The translations under genes and the position numbers were made by a program. From Citrobacter sp. JGM124 (GTDB lineage Bacteria > Pseudomonadota > Gammaproteobacteria > Enterobacterales > Enterobacteriaceae), in the NCBI RefSeq assembly GCF_018257795.1, contig NZ_JAERJD010000001.1, forward strand, positions 248,001 through 312,000: 64,000 bases of DNA, in the 5' to 3' direction. A model generated the notes under the pieces. That model did no database searches and was not told where the DNA came from. It worked only from the letters and a program-made list of their open reading frames with translations. Shown piece after piece: positions 32,359-42,138 of the stretch (position 1 is the stretch's first letter; every line of letters starts with the position of its first letter).

Positions 32359-32475
32359 TGTAGCCTGTTGCCTGGCCCGGCAGAGAGGCAATGACCAGGC
32401 AGAGAGATATTCTCCGTGCTGCATGAATAAGGCGCAGACACGAGCCCGGATGGGGAGCGTATCTGAAATCACTTA

Positions 32476-32688
32476 TCAACGATTAATCTGATGGCCTATC
32501 ACGCCCCCGACTGCCGCTCCACCCACCGTACCAATGGCACTACCCCCCGTGAGTATCGCACCGCCCACAGCCCCGATCCCGGCCCCTATGGCCGTGTTAC
32601 GCCCCCGGTTTGACATATGTCCGCAAGCAGTAATCGACAGGGTGAGCAGGACCAGAATTGCGACAGAAAAACTGCGTTTCAAAAGCAT
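32476..32688 (-). CDS. osmB: OsmB-like glycine-zipper lipoprotein
   Basis: A 70-residue outer-membrane lipoprotein. The start at 32688 (MLLKRSFSV) follows a GAGG site; the open frame extends 13 codons further upstream without one. The signal peptide ends in a lipobox-like SITAC, then GHMSNRGRNTAIGAGIGAVGGAIL and GGAAVGGVIGHQINR, the glycine-zipper repeat that matches E. coli OsmB almost residue for residue. OsmB is induced by osmotic stress and in stationary phase; its exact role is unknown. Confidence 0.9.
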   Translation of the reverse strand: MLLKRSFSVAILVLLTLSITACGHMSNRGRNTAIGAGIGAVGGAILTGGSAIGTVGGAAVGGVIGHQINR

Positions 32689-32932
32689 CGTTAACCTCAA
32701 CACCCTCAATAATAAGGGTATACACATAAGTTTTTATTGGAGTTTTTAACACCATCCTGGGTCATCGAGATCATACCTGATATGAGAAATTTACTGATTG
32801 TGTCAGGCCAGCGATAGGTAAAAACTCTGATTTAGCCATGCTCACTATGTGCGATGCAGCTAACCAGAAGACACTTGAGTTTTTTTGCACCAAAGGACAG
32901 GGAAGGGCAACACTAAAGAATAAGAAAATCGC

Positions 32933-34087
32933 TTAAACGTTATCAAGCTGTGCTGCCACATACAGCAAAAAACGATCTTCAAAATTAGCCAAATTGAGTC
33001 CGGTCAGGTCAGAAATGCGCCGCAGACGATACTCCAGCGTATTTTTATGAATAAAGAGGGCCTTTGCTGTTTCCCCGGCCTGTTGGTTATGCCTGAACCA
33101 GGCATGGAGTGTTTTCCTGAATACGCCATTGCTGTCATTGGCCTTCAGACGCTGTAGTGGGCTGGCCAGCTCGGCGGCCTGCCAGCCATTACGCAGACTG
33201 TCGAGCAGAACCGGTAGTTTAATATCCTGATAGCTAAAACAATGCTCATCTGGGGTGCGCAGTTTACCAACGCTGAGGGTTGTTTTTGCTGTCAGATAGG
33301 ATCGAGCCACCCCCCCATCACCAGGAAAAAACTTGCCCAGCCCGAGGCTGATTTTCAGCGGGCTGCGTTGTTGTATACGCTGGTAGAGCTGTTCCATGCG
33401 ATTCTTATGTTCTTTGGGTTCCCAACGTTCTGCATGAAGATAGGCGGGTTTTAGTACCACCATCTCGGTCAGGGAAACGATGGCCATCAAATCATCTTTA
33501 CCCGCCTCTTTCAGCAAGCTTTGCAATTGCTGCAATTCGCTCATCGCGGTACTGACCCCGAGTTGTCCGCTGTCCAGCTCCACGACCATAGCCACCCGGG
33601 GTAACATCAGATCCACGCCAAGTCGCTGTGCCCATTCCTGCATACTGCTGGAAACGGTATCGTTGCGTACCATGCTTAATACCAGCTCTTCATGCAGACG
33701 ACTATTCTGCGCCAGGAGTTTTAGCAGGTGCGCCTGTTCGAGCATCATCTCCGTTGTCATGCACACCAGTTCACCATAATGCAGGAGTTCATCAGGATCA
33801 CCGGTGAGGCCGATGACCCCTACAAATTGATTATTCAGGCGCAAGGGTAAATTCAGACCCGGTTTGACACCGTGTAGGGTATGCATTGACGCATCATCGA
33901 TGGCCACTACCCGGCCCTGGCTAAGGGCCAGGAGTGCGCCTTCATGAATTTCACCAATACGCTCTTTATCACCACTGCCAATAATACGGCCTTTGGCATC
34001 CATCACATTGATATTACAGTTAATAATTTTCATGGTTCGTTCGACGATCGAAAGGGCTAATTTCGAGTCAAATTCGTAATCCGTCAT
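32933..34087 (-). CDS. cdaR: Sugar diacid utilisation regulator CdaR
   Basis: CdaR activates genes for galactarate, glucarate and glycerate breakdown in E. coli, with glycerate as a likely effector. The 384-residue product has the sugar-diacid recognition domain (about 1-135; KLALSIVERTMKIINCNINVMDAKGRIIGSGD, PLRLNNQFVGVIGLTGDP), a central GGDEF-like segment, and the C-terminal PucR-type helix-turn-helix (about 320-375; LHAWFRHNQQAGETAKALFIHKNTLEYRLRRI). Start supported by GAGGAACAG upstream. It is in the same orientation and downstream of the glycerate operon, separated by a terminator. Confidence 0.93.
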   Translation of the reverse strand: MTDYEFDSKLALSIVERTMKIINCNINVMDAKGRIIGSGDKERIGEIHEGALLALSQGRVVAIDDASMHTLHGVKPGLNLPLRLNNQFVGVIGLTGDPDELLHYGELVCMTTEMMLEQAHLLKLLAQNSRLHEELVLSMVRNDTVSSSMQEWAQRLGVDLMLPRVAMVVELDSGQLGVSTAMSELQQLQSLLKEAGKDDLMAIVSLTEMVVLKPAYLHAERWEPKEHKNRMEQLYQRIQQRSPLKISLGLGKFFPGDGGVARSYLTAKTTLSVGKLRTPDEHCFSYQDIKLPVLLDSLRNGWQAAELASPLQRLKANDSNGVFRKTLHAWFRHNQQAGETAKALFIHKNTLEYRLRRISDLTGLNLANFEDRFLLYVAAQLDNV

Positions 34088-34289
34088 TTGCTGTTCCTCA
34101 AGTGCGGTATGGCTTGATTTTCCAGAGACAGAAGCTCTTTAAAAACCGGGTCGCGTGGCTTGACCATCAGTGTCGGGTGCATGGGGATGACGTTCCTGAC
34201 AGTCGCCGCCCGGTATGATAGCGCACAATGCACGTTATTTTTTACTCTTGACTTAAAAGGGGGGTAACCGTCCCCCCATGAAACAAAAA

Positions 34290-34333
34290 ATGCCCGCCAT
34301 CATGTACTGCCGGGGGGCGTCATGATGCGGGCA
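34290..34333 (-). terminator. Terminator of the glycerate operon
   Basis: ATGCCCGCCATCATG and CATGATGCGGGCAT pair with a one-base bulge around a 16-base loop. On the minus strand the stem is followed by TTTTTTGTTTC. Located 20 bases after the pyk stop. Confidence 0.85.
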
Positions 34334-34352
34334 TAATAGTAAAAAATGAAGA

Positions 34353-35795
34353 TTAACTGACCACGAGAATACGGCAGGTATCCGTGGTGCCCACCTCACT
34401 GTTTCGGCTGCCCTGAGTCAGAATGATCCGGTCGCCGGATTGCACGATCCCCCGCGTTTTTAACAGCATGATAGCCTCATGAGCGGCATCTGTTCCTGCT
34501 TCAGCGTAGCCGAAAGGAAAGGGCGCAACGCCCCGATACAGCGCAACCTGATTGAGGGTTTTTGGATGCCGGGACAGGGCATAAATCGGCAAGCCTGAAC
34601 TGATGCGCGACATCAGGCAAGCGGTCTGTCCTGACTCAGTCAAGGCGATGACACCCTTAACCCCTTGCAGGTGGTTAGCGGCATACATGGCAGCCATGGC
34701 GGCCATCTCTTCAACATTGGTAAACTGAATATCCAGACGGTGTTTTGAAATATTAACCCGTGGGTCCCGTTCTGCTCCGGAACAGACATTAGCCATCGCT
34801 GATACGGCTTCGACAGGGTAGTTGCCCGCCGCGGTTTCAGCCGAAAGCATCACCGCATCAGTCCCGTCCAGGATAGCGTTAGCAACATCCATCACCTCTG
34901 CCCGGGTTGGCATGGGGTTAGCAATCATTGACTCCATCATTTGAGTGGCTGTGATAACCACACGGTTAAGCTGACGCGCGCGCTGAATGAGTCGTTTCTG
35001 TACGCCGACCAGGGCGGCATCACCAATCTCAACGCCTAAATCCCCCCGGGCTACCATGATGACATCAGAGGCCAGAATCACGGAGTCCATCTGTTCCTGT
35101 GTGGCGACGACCTCAGCACGTTCGACCTTGGCCACAATTGCCGCCTGGCATCCGGCTTCACGCGCCAGGCGCCGTGCATAGTGCAAATCGTCCCCATTAC
35201 GTGGGAAAGAGACCGCCAGAAAGTCCACGTCGATTTTTGCTGCCAGAAAGATGTCGGCTTTATCTTTTTCTGTCAGGGCATCGGCTGAAAGCCCACCCCC
35301 CAATTTATTGACACCTTTATTATTGGAAAGCATGCCACCCACGGTGACGCAAGTACGGATGCTTTCCCCGACAATGTCCATCACTTTGAGCTGAATTCGG
35401 CCATCATCCAGCAATAAAATATCCCCCGGGACGACATCTTGTGGCAAAGCTTTATAGTCGATACCAACCTGCGTCTGGTCACCCAGACCTTTTTCAAGTA
35501 ACGCATCGAGAATAAAGGTCTCTCCCACAGTGAGAAATATTTTTCCCTCTTTAAAGGTTGAGATCCGTATTTTAGGGCCTTGCAGATCTCCCAGAATAGC
35601 CACCGTTTTACCTAATTTTCTGGCGATGCTACGCACTTGTTCTGCACGGTTAATGTGATCCTGTGCTTCCCCGTGAGAGAAATTAAGCCGGACAACATTA
35701 ACCCCCGCCGCAATTATTTTTTCCAGAATAGTTTCACGGTCAGTTGCCGGGCCAAGTGTGGCGACAATTTTTGTACGTCTGAATAAATCAGTCAT
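34353..35795 (-). CDS. Pyruvate kinase (PykA-like)
   Basis: Converts phosphoenolpyruvate and ADP to pyruvate and ATP. The 480 residues equal E. coli PykA in length and share its start ([26 protein letters not shown]). Visible motifs: [14 protein letters not shown], the catalytic-lysine motif [58 protein letters not shown]. It lies in one operon with the glycerate permease and glycerate kinase (25 bp after the kinase), so it appears to be an extra, pathway-dedicated isozyme finishing glycerate to pyruvate. The housekeeping pyruvate kinase is presumably elsewhere. Confidence 0.93.
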   Translation of the reverse strand: MTDLFRRTKIVATLGPATDRETILEKIIAAGVNVVRLNFSHGEAQDHINRAEQVRSIARKLGKTVAILGDLQGPKIRISTFKEGKIFLTVGETFILDALLEKGLGDQTQVGIDYKALPQDVVPGDILLLDDGRIQLKVMDIVGESIRTCVTVGGMLSNNKGVNKLGGGLSADALTEKDKADIFLAAKIDVDFLAVSFPRNGDDLHYARRLAREAGCQAAIVAKVERAEVVATQEQMDSVILASDVIMVARGDLGVEIGDAALVGVQKRLIQRARQLNRVVITATQMMESMIANPMPTRAEVMDVANAILDGTDAVMLSAETAAGNYPVEAVSAMANVCSGAERDPRVNISKHRLDIQFTNVEEMAAMAAMYAANHLQGVKGVIALTESGQTACLMSRISSGLPIYALSRHPKTLNQVALYRGVAPFPFGYAEAGTDAAHEAIMLLKTRGIVQSGDRIILTQGSRNSEVGTTDTCRILVVS

Positions 35796-35820
35796 ATTAT
35801 CTATCTTCTATAAATGGAAA

Positions 35821-36969
35821 TTAATTATCCAGCGCTGTTTTAAGCAGGCGGGCAATATTTTCACAAGTGCGTTCCATATTTAATGGGCCGTCTTTTAGCA
35901 GCGCTTCAATGTTATCCGCACGAGGGATAATACCGAAAATAGTATCGATACCTTCATCGTAAAGGGCTTCCACATCATCCCCCACACAACCTGACACGGC
36001 GATGACGGGCACGCCTTCGGCTTTCGCACTATGAGCGACCCCATAAGGCGTTTTACCGAACTTGGTTTGGTAGTCGATGCGTCCCTCACCCGTGAAACAG
36101 AAATCGGCACCAGCCAGTTTGTCACACAGGCCACTGTACTCGACGACAATATCAATACCTTTACGTAGTGTGCATTGGGTGAAGGCCATCAAACCCGCGC
36201 CCAGTCCGCCCGCAGCACCCGCTCCCGGAGTGATGGCCACTTCTTTACCCAGCTGGGCACGAATCACCCCCGCATAGTGCGCCAGGCTACTGTCAAGGTG
36301 GGCAACCATTTCGGGGGTTGCTCCTTTTTGTGGACCAAAAATAGCAGAGGCACCTTGTTCACCACAGAGTGGATTCGTGACATCACAAGCGACCTGAATA
36401 TCCACCTGACTCAGCCGACTATCCAGCCCTGAAATGTCGATTTTATACAGTTGCCCCAGGGCACCGCCGCCTCGTGGCAGTGTGTTTCCAGCCGCGTCAT
36501 AAAAGCGCGCACCTAAGGCTTCCGCCATACCCGCGCCACCATCATTGGTTGAGCTTCCCCCAATGCCCAGAATGATTTTTTTAATGCCTTTGTCCAGACA
36601 GGCACGGATCAGTTCACCTGTGCCATAGGTGGTGGTCACCAGCGGGTTTTTAGTTTCCTGGGTAACAAACTGAATGCCACTGGCGGAAGCCATTTCAATG
36701 ACCGCAATTTCACCATTGCCCATGATACCGTAGCTGGCTTCAACGGTGGTGCCTAATGGTCCTGTGACATTCAGGTGATACATCTGACCATCGGTAGCAT
36801 CAATCAGTGACTGGGTGGTCCCTTCGCCACCATCAGCCATAGGCACATGAATGTAATTCGCTTCAGGGAAAATCTTGCGTAACCCTTTTTCCATCGCGTT
36901 ACACACTTCTTTTGCCGTCATGCTCTCTTTAAAGGAATCAGGGGCTAATACAAATGTTGCTTTTTTCAT
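35821..36969 (-). CDS. Glycerate kinase
   Basis: Glycerate 2-kinase of the GarK/GlxK family, phosphorylating D-glycerate with ATP. The start at 36969 (MKKATFVLAPDSFKESMTAKEV) gives 382 residues, the E. coli GarK length (381), with GAGG upstream; the longer open frame would run into the permease gene. Family features: PMADGGEGTTQSLID, GTGELIRACLDKGIKKIILGIGGSSTNDGGAGMAEALG and GAGAAGGLGAGLMAF. Placed 16 bp after the permease stop. Confidence 0.95.
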   Translation of the reverse strand: MKKATFVLAPDSFKESMTAKEVCNAMEKGLRKIFPEANYIHVPMADGGEGTTQSLIDATDGQMYHLNVTGPLGTTVEASYGIMGNGEIAVIEMASASGIQFVTQETKNPLVTTTYGTGELIRACLDKGIKKIILGIGGSSTNDGGAGMAEALGARFYDAAGNTLPRGGGALGQLYKIDISGLDSRLSQVDIQVACDVTNPLCGEQGASAIFGPQKGATPEMVAHLDSSLAHYAGVIRAQLGKEVAITPGAGAAGGLGAGLMAFTQCTLRKGIDIVVEYSGLCDKLAGADFCFTGEGRIDYQTKFGKTPYGVAHSAKAEGVPVIAVSGCVGDDVEALYDEGIDTIFGIIPRADNIEALLKDGPLNMERTCENIARLLKTALDN

Positions 36970-36985
36970 TATGGTTTGCCTCATA

Positions 36986-38299
36986 TCAGAGAATAAAGCC
37001 GTAAAGTACAGTCGCGACAATGGTCATGGTTCCACCCACGATAGCCTCATAAGGCACCAGGCTCATACGCTGTTTAATGGTCATATTCATGCTCTGGGCA
37101 GTGATGTGGAAGTAGTTACCCTGCGGTAAGGAGTCGATAACGGTAGCCCCGGTATGAACCATGACCGCGGAGGCAATTGGCGCGATACCTATAGCCGCAA
37201 TAGCATGACCAAATGTGCCGGTGGCGAGGATGGTACCTGTTGACGTGGAAGCGGTAGCCGCTGCCATTAAAATACCTGAGATCGGTGGAAGGAAAGTGCC
37301 AGAAATTCCCATCACATTAATTAAATCAACAATTTGTGCTGATAAGTCCGATGCTGCTATCAGTCCCGCGATGGCACCTGCACCAATCAAAATCAGTACG
37401 GTGGCGGTCATTTTTTCCAGGCCTGAAGTCGTATAGGCAATCAGTTTGTCTTTCTGACCCATGGCGTACAAGCCGACAATACCCGCGATTGGCAGTACAT
37501 ACATGGCATCCAGTTTGACTGAGCTGAGGATACTGATATTAAAAATAGAGCCAATTGGGTTAACCATCAGTAAGACAATCGCCACGGCAGGGGCGACAAT
37601 GGCCTTGCCAAGGGTGGGGTAGGCTCTGTCGTCTTTCGTATTTTTAGACCCATAAGCTTCAGCCGCTTCCGGGCCACTGACCATAACACCCTTACTTTTC
37701 AGCATGGAGGCAACGATAACTGTCATCATCAAGCCGAAGAGTGCGGGGATCAGACCCGCTATCATGACATCGCTGAGATTGACATTAAAACCATTAGCAG
37801 CGGCAATGGTGTTGGGGTTAGGTGAAATAATATTACCGGCTTTCCCGCCACCAGATAATGCCAGCAGTAAGGCAAGCTTAGAGATACCCATTTTGTTACC
37901 GACAGACAACGCGATCGGTGCCACAATTAATACCGCGACAGGAATAAACACCCCCACGGCGGTGATAATCATCGTCGCCAGCGCCAGTGCAAAAATGGCT
38001 TTACTCTCGCCCATTTTTCGCACAATCGCCTTGGCTATGGTTTCTGCCGCCCCGGATTCCATCATGACGCCAGCCAGTACCCCAGCAGCAAGAACACGTA
38101 TTACTGTGCCCATTACACTCTGGGTTCCTGACGTTAGCATGGCAACAATTTGTACTAAATTCCCGCCACCAATAAGGGCACCAATAATAGCCCCCAGAAA
38201 CAGAGAATAAACCGGGTTGATTTTTTTAAGAATAAGTATAATAGCAATAAAAAGACCAATGAGTGCCCCGTACCATGCCAAGGGTTCTATTGCATTCAT
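36986..38299 (-). CDS. GntP-family permease (likely glycerate uptake)
   Basis: A 437-residue inner-membrane transporter of the GntP (gluconate:H+ symporter) family, with about twelve membrane segments. Recognised from the general GntP build and segments such as ALSGGGKAGNIISPNPNTIAAANGFNV, STSTGTILATGTFGHAIAAIGIAP and HTGATVIDSLPQGNYFH. Being first in an operon with glycerate kinase and pyruvate kinase, its substrate is probably glycerate or a related sugar acid. That is inferred from context; the family also carries gluconate, fructuronate and serine. Confidence 0.9.
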   Translation of the reverse strand: MNAIEPLAWYGALIGLFIAIILILKKINPVYSLFLGAIIGALIGGGNLVQIVAMLTSGTQSVMGTVIRVLAAGVLAGVMMESGAAETIAKAIVRKMGESKAIFALALATMIITAVGVFIPVAVLIVAPIALSVGNKMGISKLALLLALSGGGKAGNIISPNPNTIAAANGFNVNLSDVMIAGLIPALFGLMMTVIVASMLKSKGVMVSGPEAAEAYGSKNTKDDRAYPTLGKAIVAPAVAIVLLMVNPIGSIFNISILSSVKLDAMYVLPIAGIVGLYAMGQKDKLIAYTTSGLEKMTATVLILIGAGAIAGLIAASDLSAQIVDLINVMGISGTFLPPISGILMAAATASTSTGTILATGTFGHAIAAIGIAPIASAVMVHTGATVIDSLPQGNYFHITAQSMNMTIKQRMSLVPYEAIVGGTMTIVATVLYGFIL

Positions 38300-38836
38300 A
38301 ATAAGACCTCATATATTTACGTCATTGACAATAGAGAGTTAATACAAATATCTCCGTTATAATTTTTATTAACGGGAGGTGATGTTCATTCTGTAAGTAA
38401 TATATTTAAATTAATAATAAATCTAACCGCTGAATAACTCCTTTTTTGTATTGTGTGTATTCTAAATTCTGGTAATGAAATAGACTATGTGCGATAGCAC
38501 AAAAATACAGGCTGATTACAGAAAAGATTTCGTGTCAGAGAACAACAGGCTGAGAGGTTTATCACATAACAAGAGCAGATAGTCGGGATCTCTGGTCGAC
38601 GGGCACTGTTCTGCACCGTAGAGTACGCATTTCCTGTCTGTCCAGACGCTGGTGGCAGGCTTAAGCGGCAGTGTCTCTTATCGGGGGTATCGATCATCCC
38701 TGAAGCTTTATTCAAAAAAATTGAAAGATACGATTAACGATATGATATTTATTATCATCGACAACCGCGTAGAGTAGAGGATCAATCTTTTTGCTGGCGT
38801 TGATCGTACCTGGCCAGCCAAATAAAAGGACAGGCA
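38300..38836. other. Gap between permease and LLM gene
   Basis: About 540 bases without a supported gene; A+T-rich near the permease start (38300-38480), where the glycerate operon promoter and any CdaR site should lie. No specific site could be identified. Confidence 0.35.
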
Positions 38837-39865
38837 ATGAAAAATATAGGTTTTTTATCGTTTGGTCACTGGAATCCTTCCCCCCAGCCAGCAACCCGCT
38901 CGGCAGCAGATGCACTGCACCAGTCAATTGATCTGGCCGTTGCTGCTGAGGAACTCGGCGCTGACGGGGCCTATTTTCGAGTCCATCACTTTGCCCGGCA
39001 ACTCAGCTCTCCATTTCCTTTGCTTGCAGCAATAGCTGCCAGGACTCAACGCATTGAGATTGGGACTGGGGTGATTGATATGCGCTATGAAAATCCCCTG
39101 TATATGGCGGAGCAGGCGAGTGCGACAGACTTCATCGCCAATGGCCGGCTGCAATTAGGCATCAGTCGTGGTTCTCCGGAGCAGGTGATTGATGGATGGC
39201 GTTACTTTGGCTATCGCCCTGAAGAGGGGGAAGACGCCTCGGATATGGCTCGCCGGCACACGGAAGTTTTGCTTAATGTACTTAAAGGTGAAGGTTTTGC
39301 TGAACCCCACCCTCAGCCAATGTTCCCCAATCCCCCCGGGCTACTGCCTCTTGAACCCTGCTCCAGGGGGTTACGGGAACGGCTATGGTGGGGAGCTGGT
39401 TCGAATGCGACTGCCGTATGGGCAGCCAGGCTGGGAATGAATTTACAGAGCTCAACACTGAAAGATGATGAAACAGGAGAAGCATTCCATATCCAACAAC
39501 GGGATCAGATTCGGGCGTATCGTGCGGCCTGGAAAGAGGCGGGGCATCAGCGCACGCCACGGGTGTCCGTGAGTCGCAGTATTTTTGCCCTGATGGATGA
39601 ACGTGACCGTGCCTATTTTGGTGGCAGCGGTAAGGACGGGGACCAGGTCGGTTATCTGGATGAAAAAACGCGGGCTATATTCGGCCGCAGTTATGCCGCA
39701 GAACCAGAAAAACTCATTGCTCAGTTGAAACAGGATGAAGCCATTGCCGAGGCGGATACCTTACTCCTGACCGTCCCTAACTCACTTGGTGTGGCTTACA
39801 ATATTCATGTTATTGAGTCTATTCTCAAATATATTGCTCCGGCCATGGGATGGCGGGCTTCCTGA
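38837..39865 (+). CDS. LLM-class flavin-dependent oxidoreductase
   Basis: A 342-residue luciferase-like monooxygenase: a TIM barrel that binds reduced FMN supplied by a reductase. Typical features are the N-terminal MKNIGFLSFGHWNPSP, AAEELGADGAYFRVHHF, IEIGTGVIDMRYENPLYMAEQASATDFIANGRLQLGISRGSPE and the C-terminal ADTLLLTVPN. Ribosome-binding site AAAGGACAGG precedes the ATG. It stands alone in its orientation, so the substrate cannot be guessed. Confidence 0.88.
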   Translation: MKNIGFLSFGHWNPSPQPATRSAADALHQSIDLAVAAEELGADGAYFRVHHFARQLSSPFPLLAAIAARTQRIEIGTGVIDMRYENPLYMAEQASATDFIANGRLQLGISRGSPEQVIDGWRYFGYRPEEGEDASDMARRHTEVLLNVLKGEGFAEPHPQPMFPNPPGLLPLEPCSRGLRERLWWGAGSNATAVWAARLGMNLQSSTLKDDETGEAFHIQQRDQIRAYRAAWKEAGHQRTPRVSVSRSIFALMDERDRAYFGGSGKDGDQVGYLDEKTRAIFGRSYAAEPEKLIAQLKQDEAIAEADTLLLTVPNSLGVAYNIHVIESILKYIAPAMGWRAS

Positions 39866-40101
39866 GAGGGGAGCGTTCATTCCCGACATTAACAGTCAAC
39901 ATAGCTAGTCAGCTGTCCTGGGCTTGCCTGTCAGTGAGGCTGCATTCCCAGGACTCACCTGCCACTTGTCGTGTTTCGCTGACACGTTTCCTTCATCAAT
40001 TCAATGTGCTGATCAGCATGTGGGGGCCCGCCCATGTCTCGACCTTTATCGGGCGATCTGTACATGTTTTGTGAGTCGCTGATGACGGAAGGAGATATTT
40101 A

Positions 40102-40290
40102 TTGGGTCAAATTGTGAAAAGAATAGTGTTGCTGACTGGTACTGGATCTATTTTGGCGGGATACTTACCCACGTCAAATAAAGTAATAAGCGAGTATATA
40201 CAGAATAATCACGATACTGAGAAGCCTGTTTTTCCTGGTGCTGTGGCAGACGAGTCAAACTCACCCATGCTTCTCATAATAATCGGCTAA
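40102..40290 (+). CDS. Possible small protein, 62 residues
   Basis: A short open frame starting at TTG with a good ribosome-binding site (GGAAGGAGAT, 7 bases away) in an otherwise gene-free 510-base gap (39866-40377). The product has a hydrophobic N-terminal stretch (KRIVLLTGTGSILAGYL) and a hydrophobic end (SPMLLIIIG). No family recognised. It may be a chance frame. Confidence 0.25.
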   Translation: MGQIVKRIVLLTGTGSILAGYLPTSNKVISEYIQNNHDTEKPVFPGAVADESNSPMLLIIIG

Positions 40291-40377
40291 CTGACGCCTT
40301 GAAGACCTTTTCAAGTGCTCAACGGCAGCTTGAAGTTTATTGGATATCCCATACACGCTGGTAAAAGAGATTAAAAG

Positions 40378-41787
40378 TTGAACGACTCCTTGAGTATTAA
40401 ACACGACGACAGCGAGCTGGAATACAATCTGATGATAAAATCAGAATGGAACCAGCTGATAGCCGTAACATCACCGCAGTCTTTCCATTTATTGAGCACG
40501 CTCTCTGCCCGGAAAGCTTCTGACTTTGCCGATACATTCTACAGTTACATGTTAAATGATCGGGATGCTTCTTTTTTCCTTTCCAGCCAGCAAGTTCATG
40601 ACAGACTCCATGGGGCAATGACAACGTGGATAGTCGATATTTTGACGAATACCGGGGAGCGGTTGCCTGACTTGATTGAGCAGCAAAAAAAGATTGGGGA
40701 GATTCATGCCCGCATTGGTATTCCCGTCGACCTGGTAGAGCGCGGCGCACGACGTTTAAAATGGCGCCTTAATGAAGAAATCTTACAGGTCGCTGAGGAT
40801 AAAGCGCTCTGTTTTGATGCCATGCGATTTGCCGCTACTTCAATGGATATCGCCATCGAGATAATGAGCAAAAGTTATTCGCAATCCCACAACATTGATA
40901 CCAAAAATGAAGAATCGTATCGGCTATTTTCCATTCTGGAAAATGCCGGTATTGAGAGTGCCCGTCAGAATGCCTCATTACTTCACTGGGAAAATACTTT
41001 TATTTTTAGTGTGGCGACCGGTACGCCGCTTTCTTCTATTCAGGATCTCAATGATTCAGACTTTGCTCTGTGGTTTAACCACAAAGGGAAATCTAATTTT
41101 AGCAATGTTCAGCGTGTAAAAACGATATCCGATACCATTATTGAAACGGACAAATATATTCACGATTATAGCTGTACCCCGGGACTGATATCCCAGGATT
41201 ATGCTCCGTTACTAAAAACAGTCAGAAGCAAAATTCATAAAATTAATACGCTGCTGGGATCATTGTTTGATGAAGTTCAAAAACTGGAAAGCGGAAAAGA
41301 CACGCTAACACTGTTACTTAACCGTCGTTTTCTGCCGACTATTCTTCGGCATGAAATATCACTGGCCATGCATTCCCGTATTCCACTCAGTATCGCCATG
41401 ATTGATATTGATAATTTTAAAACCTACAACGACACTTATGGCCATGCCGACGGGGATAATATCCTGAAGAAGGTGGCTGAAATGCTCTATGACAGTACCA
41501 GAAGTAGTGACTATATTTTTCGGCTCGGTGGCGAGGAATTTTTAATTGTGCTTGTTGAAACCGCCAAAACGGAGGCTTTCAGCATCATTGAGCAAATGAG
41601 AAAAAAAATTCAGGATACGCCTGTACAGCTCCACAGTCATGAATATGTCCACGTCACGGTGAGTGCAGGTATTGCTGTTTACAATGGGCATCCTGATTAT
41701 GAATGTCTGATCAGGGTGGCTGATAATGCACTTTATCAGGCTAAGGCCAACGGCAAAAACAGAATTGAGTACGCGCAAAGCGAATAA
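40378..41787 (+). CDS. Globin-coupled diguanylate cyclase (DosC-like)
   Basis: A haem-based oxygen sensor that makes cyclic di-GMP. The N-terminal globin domain (about 20-180) has the proximal haem ligand His110 in EIHARIGIPVDLVERG and a Tyr55 matching the distal tyrosine of E. coli DosC; a helical middle domain follows (EESYRLFSILENAG, DFALWFNHKG); the GGDEF-type domain (about 310-465) has LLNRRF, DIDNFKTYNDTYGHADGD and the active-site GGEEF at 384-388. The product inhibitory RxxD is not obvious. The start codon is TTG; ATG at 40432 is an alternative. No DosP-type phosphodiesterase is adjacent, unlike E. coli dosCP. Cyclic di-GMP would oppose the motility encoded at the left of the window. 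Confidence 0.92.
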   Translation: MNDSLSIKHDDSELEYNLMIKSEWNQLIAVTSPQSFHLLSTLSARKASDFADTFYSYMLNDRDASFFLSSQQVHDRLHGAMTTWIVDILTNTGERLPDLIEQQKKIGEIHARIGIPVDLVERGARRLKWRLNEEILQVAEDKALCFDAMRFAATSMDIAIEIMSKSYSQSHNIDTKNEESYRLFSILENAGIESARQNASLLHWENTFIFSVATGTPLSSIQDLNDSDFALWFNHKGKSNFSNVQRVKTISDTIIETDKYIHDYSCTPGLISQDYAPLLKTVRSKIHKINTLLGSLFDEVQKLESGKDTLTLLLNRRFLPTILRHEISLAMHSRIPLSIAMIDIDNFKTYNDTYGHADGDNILKKVAEMLYDSTRSSDYIFRLGGEEFLIVLVETAKTEAFSIIEQMRKKIQDTPVQLHSHEYVHVTVSAGIAVYNGHPDYECLIRVADNALYQAKANGKNRIEYAQSE

Positions 41788-42018
41788 TTCATTGGTTTCA
41801 TTGCAAGCCGTGCAGGGAATGGCTTGCAATGAATATCATCCCTGACCTCAAAATATATTCATTCACTAACTGGACGCGGTAAGCGGGCCACATCTCTGAG
41901 TAAATGTCCCGGCATTCGTCCTGTTACATTTTTCTGCAATGCAAGTTATTCAGAATACAGGGTGTATTTTATATTTCCCCGTACTCGGCAATGATGTCAT
42001 GAAGTAATAATCTAAATA

Positions 42019-42032
42019 ATGATAAAGATCAT
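42019..42032 (+). promoter_or_regulatory. Possible FNR site upstream of ydeP
   Basis: ATGAT-AAAG-ATCAT: a perfect palindrome that differs from the FNR consensus TTGAT-N4-ATCAA only at the outermost base of each half. Located about 107 bases before a gene for a molybdoenzyme, where oxygen-responsive control would make sense. The remaining gap 41788-42138 shows nothing else. Confidence 0.5.
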
Positions 42033-42138
42033 CCTGTAATTTTACGAATATTGTATATAGTGAGAGACAGAAACTTTTTTCCTGGTGCATTGCATGTCGT
42101 CGAATTGACTCACTTAATTATAAAATTAAGGATGAATA

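Noticed and set aside
32844..32855. The 12-mer ACTATGTGCGAT occurs here and at 38484-38495, on both sides of the glycerate region.
   Set aside because: Many 12-mers repeat by chance in 64 kb; no palindrome and the positions relative to genes differ.
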